Positions 30,390-37,833 of a stretch of DNA of 51,961 nucleotides are shown piece after piece. The DNA comes from an uncultured Thermoleophilia bacterium (lineage in GTDB: Bacteria; Actinomycetota; Thermoleophilia; Miltoncostaeales; Miltoncostaeaceae): assembly GCA_938017905.1 (NCBI GenBank), contig CALIKX010000017.1, forward strand, positions 1 to 51,961. The letters run 5' to 3'. The number at the start of each line of letters is the position of its first letter. Position 1 is the first letter of the stretch. The notes under the pieces are model-generated. The model saw only the letters and a list, made by a program, of their open reading frames with translations, was not told the DNA's origin and did no database searches. The position numbers and the translations under genes are program-made.

Positions 30390-31868
30390 ATGAACGTCAC
30401 CACCAGCCGCGCCACCGACCCGTCCCGGATCCGCGCCGATGTGCTGGTGGTGCCCGTGGCCTCCCCCCCGGGCGACATGCAAGGGGCCCTCGCCGCGGTG
30501 GATGCATCCCTCGGCGGCCTCGTGTCCGCGGTTATCGCCGACGGCGAGGTGACCGGTGCGGCGGGCCAGGTACGCGTGCTGCACACGCGCGGCGACCTGC
30601 CCGCGGCCCGCGTGCTCCTGGCAGGCGTCGGCGACGATCCCGATCGGGGCGCGTGGGCGGCCGCGGGGCGGGCAGCGGCCCGCGCCGCGCGGGATGCCGG
30701 CGCGCGGCGCATCGCCCTGCTGCCGGCGGCCGACGCCAATGCGGGTGACGTCCGCGCGATGGCCGAGGGGCTCGCCACGGGGGCATGGAGACTCGAGGCG
30801 TTCCGCTCGGGCACCGGCAGCCGACGGGCGTCCCGGGCGGCCGATCCGGCGGTGACCGTGGCGGGTGGCGCGCTGCCGTCCCGGGCCGCCACCGCGGTCG
30901 GCGCCACGGCGGAGGCGATCAACCTGGCCCGCGAACTCGCCGAGACGCCGTCCAACCACATGACCCCGACCATCCTCGCGAAGCGTGCCCAGAAGGTGGC
31001 GCGCGGACGGCGCAGCCTGTCCATCGACGTGCTGGGCCCGCGGGAGCTCACCACCCTCAAGGCGGGGGCCCTGCTGGCTGTGGCTCAGGGCTCGGCCGAG
31101 CAGCCGCGCATGATCGTGATGCGCCACCGCCCGCCGAAGTCCGCGCGCCGCACGCGCGAGGTACTGGGGCTGGTGGGCAAGGCCGTCACCTTCGACACCG
31201 GAGGCATCTCCATCAAGCCGTCGGCGGGCATGGAGGAGATGAAGATGGACATGGCGGGCGGTGCGGCCGTCATCGCCGCCATGGGCCTGATCGCCGACCT
31301 GGAGATCCCCACTGAGGTGATCGCCGTGGTGCCGTCCACCGAGAACATGCCGAGCGGCACGGCCATGAAGCCGGGCGACGTCTTCACCGCGATGAATGGC
31401 CGGACCATCGAGGTGACCAACACCGACGCCGAGGGCCGGCTGATCCTCGCCGATGCCCTCACCTACTGCGCGCGGCAGGGCGCCACGCGCATGATGGACA
31501 TGGCCACGCTCACCGGCGCCATCGTGGTGGCGATCGGCGAGGTGTACGCGGGCCTGTTCGGCTCGGACCCCGCGTTCACCGAAATGGTGCGCGAGGCCGG
31601 GGACGAGACCGGCGACCTCTGCTGGCCCATGCCCCTGCACCCGGGCTACGACCCGCTGGTGAAGAGCGCCGTTGCGGATCTCAGCAACTCGGCCAAGAAG
31701 CGCCAGGCGGGCGCCGTGTACGCCGCGCGGTTCCTGCGCGAGTTCACCGAGGGCACCCCGTGGTGCCACGTGGACGTGGCCGGCACCGCGATGCAGGGCG
31801 ACCACGCATCCGGGTTCGGCGTGCGCCTGGCCGCCGACGTGGCCCAGCGGGTGGCGCATCTCGGGTGA
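30390..31868 (+). CDS. pepA: Leucyl aminopeptidase (M17)
   Basis: The 492-residue cytosolic two-metal aminopeptidase starts at ATG 30390 (MNVTTSRAT), or ATG 30378. The C-terminal catalytic domain has LVGKAVTFDTGGISIKP, MKMDMAGGAAVIAA, ENMPSGTAMKPGDVF and the M17 signature NTDAEGRLILADAL from residue 344, then MMDMATLTGAIVVAIG. These supply the zinc/manganese ligands. The N-terminal domain is more variable, as in the family. It hydrolyses N-terminal residues from peptides; some members also bind DNA. The downstream gene overlaps by 4 bases. Confidence 0.95.
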   Translation: MNVTTSRATDPSRIRADVLVVPVASPPGDMQGALAAVDASLGGLVSAVIADGEVTGAAGQVRVLHTRGDLPAARVLLAGVGDDPDRGAWAAAGRAAARAARDAGARRIALLPAADANAGDVRAMAEGLATGAWRLEAFRSGTGSRRASRAADPAVTVAGGALPSRAATAVGATAEAINLARELAETPSNHMTPTILAKRAQKVARGRRSLSIDVLGPRELTTLKAGALLAVAQGSAEQPRMIVMRHRPPKSARRTREVLGLVGKAVTFDTGGISIKPSAGMEEMKMDMAGGAAVIAAMGLIADLEIPTEVIAVVPSTENMPSGTAMKPGDVFTAMNGRTIEVTNTDAEGRLILADALTYCARQGATRMMDMATLTGAIVVAIGEVYAGLFGSDPAFTEMVREAGDETGDLCWPMPLHPGYDPLVKSAVADLSNSAKKRQAGAVYAARFLREFTEGTPWCHVDVAGTAMQGDHASGFGVRLAADVAQRVAHLG

Positions 31869-32557
31869 GGCGCCTCCTCGCCTTCATCCTGCTGATGGCC
31901 GCCGCCGCGGGGGTGGCCTTCCTCCTGCTGCGCACCGTCGCGCGCACGGAAGTGACCGACGTCTTCACGGCCCCGGCACCCGTCCGGGAGGTGGCCATTG
32001 AGACGGGATCGGGCGGCGTGGCCGTGGATGCGGGCCCCGATGATGCGCTCACGGCCCGCATCACCCGCGGCTATGCGTTCTTCGCGCCGGAGGTGACCAC
32101 GACCTCCGCGGACGGGCGCGTAGTGCTGGACACCGACTGCCCCGTGCTCGGGGTGCTCACCGGCTGCTCGGTGGACTTCGACGTCATCGCCCCCGCGTCG
32201 GCGGGGGTGAGCGCCACCAGCACGGCCGGCGCGGTGCTGGTGTCCGGCATCGGGGGATCCACGCGGGCCAGCAGCACCGCGGGAGCCGTCACGGTGCTCC
32301 GCGCCCGGGCGCGCGACATCCGCGCATCCAGTACCGCGGGCGATGTGCGTGTGGAATCCGATGCGGCACCGGCGCGCGTGGAGGCCACTACCACGGCCGG
32401 CAGCGTGACGGTGGTGGTACCCGGCGGCGCCTATCGCGTGGATGCCAGCGCCGGCGCGGGGTCGGTGACCCTCCAGGGCATCACCGATACCCCGTCGGCC
32501 ACGTCAGTGATCATCGCGGACGCAACCGCGGGTGATGTGACCATCCGCGCGCGCTGA
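31865..32557 (+). CDS. DUF4097-like protein with membrane anchor and TAG-repeat beta strands
   Basis: The 230-residue protein starts at GTG 31865, overlapping the pepA stop (GTGA). An N-terminal hydrophobic helix (LLAFILLMAAAAGVAFLLL) anchors or exports it. From about residue 110 the chain has repeated units with the pattern TAGxVxV (STAGAVLV, STAGAVTV, STAGDVRV, TTAGSVTV, GAGSVTL, TAGDVTI). Each is about 20 residues long and suits a right-handed beta helix. This is how DUF4097 putative adhesins look. The function is unknown. Coupling to pepA may be incidental. Confidence 0.75.
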   Translation: MRRLLAFILLMAAAAGVAFLLLRTVARTEVTDVFTAPAPVREVAIETGSGGVAVDAGPDDALTARITRGYAFFAPEVTTTSADGRVVLDTDCPVLGVLTGCSVDFDVIAPASAGVSATSTAGAVLVSGIGGSTRASSTAGAVTVLRARARDIRASSTAGDVRVESDAAPARVEATTTAGSVTVVVPGGAYRVDASAGAGSVTLQGITDTPSATSVIIADATAGDVTIRAR

Positions 32558-32560
32558 GGA

Positions 32561-33169
32561 TCAGCCCAGGCGGGCCTCCAGGCCGTCGAGCAGGGCCTCC
32601 AGCCCGAACTCGAACACATCGGCCTCCCCGCGGGCGATGTCGGTGAACACCTCCACCAGCAGCGGCTCGTCGAACTGCCCGGCAGACTCGCCGTCCTCCA
32701 CCGCCGAGGCCTCGCCCAGGGTGAAGCCGATCGTCCAGCGCGACACCACGCGCACCGCGCGCAGGGCGTCCTCGCGCGCGAACCCGGCGTCCTCCATCGA
32801 GGTGAAGAGCGAGCCCACCAGCACCGTGCTACTGCGGTAGGCCACGGACGGGCGCGCCGCGATCATCGCCACCACGTTGGGGTGCCGCGACAGGGCGTCC
32901 CGGTAGGCCCGGGCGAAGGCGCCCATGTCCTGCCGCCACTCATCGGACAGGTCGAGGGACTCCACGAACTCGGCCTGCACCATGGCGACGACGCCATCGA
33001 GCATCTCGTCCTTGCCACCGGGCACGTGGTGGTATAGCGACATGGCCTCCACCCCCAACTCCCCGGCCACCGCGCGCATGCTGCACCCCTGGATGCCAGC
33101 GCGGTCGATCACGGCAAGCGCGGCCTCGACCACCCGTTCGCGCGACAGCGGCTCGCGGGTGGTGCTCAC
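32561..33169 (-). CDS. TetR-family transcriptional regulator
   Basis: The 202-residue regulator starts at GTG 33169. The N-terminal HTH is clear (LSRERVVEAALAVIDRAGIQGCSMRAVAGELGVEAMSLYHHVPGGKDEML). The C-terminal domain resembles the TetR_C group of drug-responsive members (WRQDMGAFARAYRDALSRHPNVVAMIAARP). It overlaps the stop of the LapA-like gene by 4 bases and converges on the DUF4097 gene with 3 bases between the stops. Target and ligand are unknown. Confidence 0.9.
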   Translation of the reverse strand: MSTTREPLSRERVVEAALAVIDRAGIQGCSMRAVAGELGVEAMSLYHHVPGGKDEMLDGVVAMVQAEFVESLDLSDEWRQDMGAFARAYRDALSRHPNVVAMIAARPSVAYRSSTVLVGSLFTSMEDAGFAREDALRAVRVVSRWTIGFTLGEASAVEDGESAGQFDEPLLVEVFTDIARGEADVFEFGLEALLDGLEARLG

Positions 33170-33447
33170 CGCGCACCCTGCCCGGGATCGCGGTCGCGCG
33201 GTGCGCTCTCGGGCCGGCCCGCGGGGCGCACGCGCGTGAAGAGGTACGTGAGGCCCGCGCCCAGGAGCGCCGACACCAGGATCACCACGATGAGGCTGGT
33301 GGAGGTGGTGAAGACCCACCAGGTGACCTCCACCTGACGGGAGTTCGCGATGATGAACCACACCAGCATCACGCCCCCGCTGACCGCGAGGATGGCCTTC
33401 CAGTTGGTGTCGTTGCGGCGCCGGGGCGGCCGTCGGTCGCGCTCCAT
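33166..33447 (-). CDS. Small LapA-domain (DUF1049-like) membrane protein
   Basis: The 93-residue protein has two hydrophobic helices (ILAVSGGVMLVWFIIANSRQVEVTWWVF and LIVVILVSALLGAGLTYLF) and basic, polar ends. The pattern of a helix ending in IANSRQVEVTWWVF followed by a second helix is that of LapA/DUF1049 proteins. In E. coli a relative helps assemble the lipopolysaccharide control complex; the actinobacterial role is unknown. It starts at ATG 33447, overlapping the meaB stop by one base. Confidence 0.8.
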   Translation of the reverse strand: MERDRRPPRRRNDTNWKAILAVSGGVMLVWFIIANSRQVEVTWWVFTTSTSLIVVILVSALLGAGLTYLFTRVRPAGRPESAPRDRDPGQGAR

Positions 33448-34397
33448 CAGGGCTCCTCCACAGGAGACACTCCGAGGATACTGTCGACCGCGGTGGAGGG
33501 ATCGATCTCCCGCGCCACCACGCGCTCCACCAGGGCGTCCAGCGCCTGCGCGTCGGAACGGGCGTTGAGGTCACGGGCCATGCGCTCGAGCGCCAGCGAG
33601 CGCAGGTGCCGGCGCACGCCGTCGCGCGCCCGTGCGCCGGCCGTGCCCGTGGCGGCCAGGTCGGCGCGGTGACGCTCCACGGCATCCCAGGCATCGGCGA
33701 CGCCCTGGCCGTCGAGGGCCTGCGTGAGGATGACCGGGGGCACCCAGCCATCGGGCGGCACCAACGTGAGGGCCGACTCCACCTCGCCGGCCAGCACGTC
33801 GGCGCCGGGCCGGTCGCACTTGTTGATGACGATCACGTCGGGGATCTCCATCACCCCCGCCTTGATCGCCTGAATGGCATCGCCGCTGCCCGGCATCAGC
33901 ACCAGCACCACCGTGTCGGTGAGCGCCTGCACCTCGACCTCGTTCTGGCCCGCGCCGACGGTCTCCACGATCACCACGTCGTAGCCCGCGGAGTCCAGGA
34001 TGGTCACGGCGTCACCCGTGGTCTCGGAGAGCCCGCCCAGGTGGCCCCTGCTGGCCATCGAGCGGATGAACACCCCATCGTCCAGGAAGTGATCCACCAG
34101 GCGGATGCGGTCGCCCAGCACGGCGCCGTGCGTGAACGGGCTGGTGGGGTCCACGCTCACGATGGCGACGGTCACACCGCGCCCGCGCAGCAGGCGCACG
34201 AGCGCCGCGGAGAGCGTGCTCTTGCCCGCCCCGGGGGACCCGGTGATGCCCACGCGCATGGCGCGCCCCGCCAGGGGGTGCAGCGCCCGCATCACCGCAC
34301 GCCCCTCGGGGCCCAGCGATTCGGCCATCGTGATGGCGCGGCCGATCGCCCGGCGGCGACCCTCCCGCACCCCGGCCACCACCTGCTCGGGCGTCAC
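33447..34397 (-). CDS. meaB: Methylmalonyl-CoA mutase-associated GTPase
   Basis: The 316-residue G3E GTPase protects and reloads the cobalamin-dependent mutase. It has the P-loop GITGSPGAGKST (50-61), SVDPTSPFTHGAVLGDRIRL, RSMASRGHLGGLSETTGDAV, DVVIVETVGAGQNEVEV and VINKCDRPGAD. The start is GTG 34397, overlapping the hisC end by 4 bases. It was formerly annotated as ArgK, an older and misleading name. The partner mutase subunit is encoded at 29883-30278. Confidence 0.95.
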   Translation of the reverse strand: MTPEQVVAGVREGRRRAIGRAITMAESLGPEGRAVMRALHPLAGRAMRVGITGSPGAGKSTLSAALVRLLRGRGVTVAIVSVDPTSPFTHGAVLGDRIRLVDHFLDDGVFIRSMASRGHLGGLSETTGDAVTILDSAGYDVVIVETVGAGQNEVEVQALTDTVVLVLMPGSGDAIQAIKAGVMEIPDVIVINKCDRPGADVLAGEVESALTLVPPDGWVPPVILTQALDGQGVADAWDAVERHRADLAATGTAGARARDGVRRHLRSLALERMARDLNARSDAQALDALVERVVAREIDPSTAVDSILGVSPVEEP

Positions 34398-35518
34398 GGG
34401 GCCTCCTCCAGCGCGGTCCGCATGGCGGCCAGCAACCGGTCGGTCTGCTCGGGCGTGCCCGCGGTGATGCGCAGCCCGCCGGGCGCGCCGAACCCCGCGG
34501 TGGGCCGCACGATCACCCCCTGCGCCGTCAGCGCACGATCGAGTTCCGCGGCGCGGCCGGGCCCGACGTCCACGAACACGAAGTTGGCATCGGACGGCAG
34601 CGGGTCGAGGCCGAGGTCGCGCAGGCCCTGCGCCATCCGCTCGCGCTCGGTGCGCGCCATGGCCACGCGCGCGGGCAACTCGGCCGGTCCCTCGGCCAGC
34701 GACGCCAGGGCGGCGGCCTGCGCGACGGCGTTCACGTCGAAGGCGTTGCGCACCGGGGCAAGGGCCTCGGCCATCCCCACGGGCCCCGCCATCCAGCCGA
34801 TGCGCAGCCCGGCCAGGCCGTACGCCTTGCTGAAGGTGCGCATGGCCACCAGCCGCCTGCCCTCGCGCACCATCGCCACCGCATCGTGGCTGCCCTCCGG
34901 GAGGTACTCGGCGTAGGCCTCGTCCACCACGGGCAGCACGTGGGGTGGCAGGGCATCGATGAACCGTCCGAGGGCGGCCGGGTCCACCGCGGCGCCCGTG
35001 GGGTTGTTGGGGCTCACCACGGCCACAATCCGCGTGCGCGGCCCCACCGCCGCGGCGAGGGCGTCCAGGTCGTACGCGCCGCGCGCGTCCAGTGCAACCG
35101 GGGTCACTGTGGCGCCCTGCGCCATCGCGCCCTGGCGGTACGAGATGAACGACGGCCAGCCCATTACCAGCTCATCGCCCGGATCCAGCATCGCCATGCA
35201 GAGGATCTTGATGAGGCTGTCGACGCCGTTGCCCACGATGATCCGGTCGGGGTCGATGCCATGGATGTCCCCCAGGGCGTCACGCAGGCCCCACGCGCCC
35301 GGGTCGGGGTACAGGTTCTGGTCGGCCGCGGCATCGGCGATGGCGCGCAGGGCGGCGGGGAACGGCGGCAGCGGGCCCTCGTTGGAGGCCAGCTTCGTGA
35401 TGGGCACGTCGCCCAACTCGCGCTGCAGGTCGACCAGCGGGCGACCCGGCACGTAGGCCTGCACCGACGGCAGCGCGGGGCGCAGCAGGGCCGGGTCGAG
35501 ATGCGGCGCGTCGGGCAC
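34394..35518 (-). CDS. hisC: Histidinol-phosphate aminotransferase
   Basis: The 374-residue PLP-dependent class I/II aminotransferase starts at GTG 35518. It shows KLASNEGPLPPFPAALRAI, NLYPDPGAWGLRDAL, VVSPNNPTGAAVD, VVDEAYAEYLP, the PLP-lysine FSKAYGLAGLRIGW, and the C-terminal arginine region VIVRPTAGFGAPGGLRITAGT. It is HisC-like; some relatives use aromatic or imidazole substrates, and no other his gene is near, so the role in histidine synthesis is likely but not proven. A minus-strand -10-like TAGCCT lies 7 bases before the start, suggesting a leaderless mRNA. Confidence 0.9.
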   Translation of the reverse strand: MPDAPHLDPALLRPALPSVQAYVPGRPLVDLQRELGDVPITKLASNEGPLPPFPAALRAIADAAADQNLYPDPGAWGLRDALGDIHGIDPDRIIVGNGVDSLIKILCMAMLDPGDELVMGWPSFISYRQGAMAQGATVTPVALDARGAYDLDALAAAVGPRTRIVAVVSPNNPTGAAVDPAALGRFIDALPPHVLPVVDEAYAEYLPEGSHDAVAMVREGRRLVAMRTFSKAYGLAGLRIGWMAGPVGMAEALAPVRNAFDVNAVAQAAALASLAEGPAELPARVAMARTERERMAQGLRDLGLDPLPSDANFVFVDVGPGRAAELDRALTAQGVIVRPTAGFGAPGGLRITAGTPEQTDRLLAAMRTALEEAP

Positions 35519-35525
35519 GGCACGG

Positions 35526-35531
35526 AGGCTA
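35526..35531 (-). promoter_or_regulatory. Candidate -10 for hisC (leaderless), overlapping the opposite promoter
   Basis: The minus strand reads TAGCCT, 7 bases before GTG 35518. It shares the bases TA (35530-35531) with the plus-strand -10 at 35530-35535. Confidence 0.4.
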
Positions 35532-35535
35532 CACT
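35530..35535 (+). promoter_or_regulatory. Candidate -10 for the Lon-N-domain gene (leaderless)
   Basis: TACACT lies 8 bases before ATG 35544, the spacing expected when transcription starts at the first base of the start codon. No -35 is obvious. Confidence 0.4.
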
Positions 35536-35543
35536 CGCCGCCG

Positions 35544-36167
35544 ATGCCGGAATTGGATGATCTGGGGTTGTTCCCGCTGGGGCTGGTGCTACTGCCGGGC
35601 GAACGGGCGCCCCTCCACCTGTTCGAGCCGCGCTACCGGCAACTGCTGGCCGACTGCGTGCTGGACGACCGCCCCTTCGTGATCCTGCAGGACCACGGAG
35701 ATGGCGCGTCACCCATCGGTTGCAGGGCGCGATTCATCGCCCTGGGACGCCGCTTCGCCGACGGCCGCATGAACGTGACCGTGGTGGGTGAAGAGATCGT
35801 GCGGGTGCTGGAGGAAACCAGCGGGCGCACATACCTGACCGCGTGGGTCGAGCAGGTTCCGGATGACGCCGCGGACGCGCCCGACGCCGCACGCGCGGAG
35901 GTGCTCGACCTCTTCGCGCGCCTCGTCGCCGAGGTGGCCGGGTCGGCCACGCCGCCCCCGGTGCGCGACGACATCCCGCTCTCGTACGCCATCGCCGGGA
36001 TGATCGAGATGCCCGCCGAGCCCAAGCAGGAACTGCTCGAGTGCCGCGACGAGCCCACCCGCCTCGCGATGGTGCACGACATCCTCGCGGCGGCGCTCGA
36101 GGGCGCCGACCGCGAGCGCCTGGCGGCGGCCCGCGCCCGCACCAACGGCAAGGTCGCGCTGCCGTGA
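35544..36167 (+). CDS. Lon N-terminal (substrate-binding) domain protein
   Basis: The 207-residue protein consists only of the Lon substrate-binding domain, without AAA or protease domains. It shows LGLFPLGLVLLPGERAPLHLFEPRYRQLLADC (the classical N-terminal signature), IGCRARFIALGRRFADGRMNVTVVGEEIVRVLE, and a helical C-terminal half with LSYAIAGMIEMPAEPKQELLECRDEPTRLAMVHDIL. Stand-alone versions are widespread in actinobacteria. Their role is uncertain and they may bind unfolded proteins. It overlaps ygfZ by 4 bases. Confidence 0.92.
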   Translation: MPELDDLGLFPLGLVLLPGERAPLHLFEPRYRQLLADCVLDDRPFVILQDHGDGASPIGCRARFIALGRRFADGRMNVTVVGEEIVRVLEETSGRTYLTAWVEQVPDDAADAPDAARAEVLDLFARLVAEVAGSATPPPVRDDIPLSYAIAGMIEMPAEPKQELLECRDEPTRLAMVHDILAAALEGADRERLAAARARTNGKVALP

Positions 36168-36991
36168 CGGACGGCGTCGCGGTGGTCCGGCCCCGGCGCA
36201 TCGCCTGGGTGGAGGGCCCCGACGCCTGCGACCTGCTGCACGGCCTGCTCACCGCCGACATCCGGGCGGTGCCGGTCGGGGGTGCCGCGCGATCGCTGGT
36301 GCTCGATGCCCAGGGGCACCTGGTGGCCGGCATGGCCGTGGCGCGTGATGCCGACGATGCCTTCACCCTCGTGCTGGATCCGCCGCCTGCCCCCGACGGC
36401 ATGGCGGTGATCAGTGCCCACCACGTGTCGGAAGACGCCGAGGTGCTCGGCCCCGAGGACACCCGGGTGCTGGTGGCCACCGCCGATCTGGCACCCGCCC
36501 TCGTCGGGGCCGGGGACCTGCAGGTACCCGGCGCGATACCGGGCACCATCGAGGTGCTGGCCGACGACCCCGCATTGGTCGCCCGGGAGCGCGGCATCGA
36601 ACTGGCGGCCGACCCCGTACTTGAGGCCCTGCGGATCTGGAGCGCCACGCCCGCGATCGGCGTGGACACCTCGGCGCGCACCCTCGTGCAGGAGGCCCGC
36701 CTGGATGATGCGGTCTCGTTCGACAAGGGCTGCTACCTCGGGCAGGAGACCGTCGCCCGCCTGCACTACCGCGGGCACGCCAACCGCCGGCTGGCGCGGA
36801 TTGCCCTGTCGGCGCCGGTCCCCGTCGGCACGCAGGTCACCGCGGACGGACGCGAGGTGGGGACGGTCACCAGCGTGGCGGAGGTGCCCGGCCATGGCTG
36901 GACGGCGCTGGCGATGGTGCGCCGCGAGGCGGCCGACCACGCGGACGTGGACGCCGGCGGCACGCCCGGGCGGGTCCTCCCCGCCCCCTGA
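36164..36991 (+). CDS. ygfZ: YgfZ/GcvT-domain folate-binding protein
   Basis: The 275-residue protein starts at GTG 36164 in a GTGA overlap. It is related to aminomethyltransferase (GcvT), with the diagnostic KGCYLGQETVAR (Lys188, Cys190) for YgfZ. YgfZ uses tetrahydrofolate to help make or repair certain iron-sulfur proteins. N-terminal LLHGLLTADIRAVPVGGAARSLVLDAQGHLVAG and C-terminal GREVGTVTSVAEVPGHGWTALAMVRR are also family-like. The neighbouring Lon-N gene is a frequent companion only by position; no functional link is known. Confidence 0.92.
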   Translation: MTDGVAVVRPRRIAWVEGPDACDLLHGLLTADIRAVPVGGAARSLVLDAQGHLVAGMAVARDADDAFTLVLDPPPAPDGMAVISAHHVSEDAEVLGPEDTRVLVATADLAPALVGAGDLQVPGAIPGTIEVLADDPALVARERGIELAADPVLEALRIWSATPAIGVDTSARTLVQEARLDDAVSFDKGCYLGQETVARLHYRGHANRRLARIALSAPVPVGTQVTADGREVGTVTSVAEVPGHGWTALAMVRREAADHADVDAGGTPGRVLPAP

Positions 36992-37002
36992 CGACCCGGT
37001 GC

Positions 37003-37008
37003 TAGCGT
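37003..37008 (+). promoter_or_regulatory. Candidate -10 for the small membrane gene (leaderless)
   Basis: TAGCGT in GCTAGCG lies 7 bases before ATG 37016, the same spacing as the leaderless candidates near 35530. Confidence 0.35.
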
Positions 37009-37015
37009 CGGGTCC

Positions 37016-37534
37016 ATGGGAGTCGGACGCGATGATCGCGCGCGGGCAGCCCGCCAGTCGTGGGCGGTGCGCCTGTTCTACGACACCGACGGTGACCTGC
37101 GCGGGTGGCGTGCGCTCGGCGTGGTGGCGTTCCTTGCCGCAGCCGTGGTGTTCGGCACGGTGGTGGCGTCGTTCGCCGGTGCGGCGTTCGGCCCGGATAC
37201 CCTCGCGACGGCCGCGCTCATCGTGTTCCTGGGCATCAAGCTGCCGCTGCTCGGGTTCGTGTTCTGGATCCTCATGCGCCAGGGGGGCGGCTACACGCAG
37301 GCCGAGCTCACGACGCGCGAGCGCACGCGCGTGCTGGAGAGCCTGGTGGAGCAGGCGCGCGCCGCACGCGGTGCGCCGGACGGGGCCGAGCGCCTGCGCT
37401 GGGCCGCGCGCGAGGCCTGGCGCATCGCCGACGAGGCCCCGGACGATGAACGGCAGGCGGCGATCGCTGTGGCGGTGGAGATCAGCGGCATGACGCCCGC
37501 CGCCAGCCCACGGCAGCCCCAGCCACCGGCCTAG
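37016..37534 (+). CDS. Two-helix membrane protein, unknown function
   Basis: The 172-residue protein starts at ATG 37016. It has two hydrophobic segments (about 34-57 ALGVVAFLAAAVVFGTVVASFAG and 63-86 TLATAALIVFLGIKLPLLGFVFWIL), then a cytoplasmic helical, Arg/Ala/Glu-rich tail. The arrangement suggests an inner-membrane protein with a soluble coiled region. I do not recognise a family. Its stop TAG shares the tetranucleotide CTAG with the stop of the convergent gene. Confidence 0.7.
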   Translation: MGVGRDDRARAARQSWAVRLFYDTDGDLRGWRALGVVAFLAAAVVFGTVVASFAGAAFGPDTLATAALIVFLGIKLPLLGFVFWILMRQGGGYTQAELTTRERTRVLESLVEQARAARGAPDGAERLRWAAREAWRIADEAPDDERQAAIAVAVEISGMTPAASPRQPQPPA

Positions 37535-37833
37535 GCGAAGACCAGCGCGTCCTCCACCTCGCCGGCGGCGAGGCCATCGGCGATCTTGTCGAACGCCATC
37601 CCGTGCACCACGGCCGCGATGTCCTCCGCCGTGCCCGCAAGGGCCTCGGGGTGGCGGGCCTGCACCGACACGCGCCCCACGAAGCAGGTCTTCACCGCGA
37701 CCACCGCGCCACCCTCCACGACCTGCACGTTGAACCCCCACAGCGTGTGGGCCTCATCGGTCAGTGACGTGCGCGGGGGCTCGGCCCGCAGTTCGAAGGT
37801 GCGCTCCCCGGTCTCCACGATGCGCGTGCTCAC
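37531..37833 (-). CDS. Conserved-looking small protein, unknown function
   Basis: The 100-residue soluble protein starts at GTG 37833, overlapping the gamma-glutamyltransferase end by 4 bases. It has alternating beta strands (TFELRAEPPR, TLWGFNVQVVEGGAVVAVKTCFVGRVSVQARHP) and a C-terminal helix (TAEDIAAVVHGMAFDKIADGLAAGEVEDALVF). No catalytic motif is evident. Tight coupling to the upstream gene argues that it is real. The function is unknown. Confidence 0.65.
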   Translation of the reverse strand: MSTRIVETGERTFELRAEPPRTSLTDEAHTLWGFNVQVVEGGAVVAVKTCFVGRVSVQARHPEALAGTAEDIAAVVHGMAFDKIADGLAAGEVEDALVFA

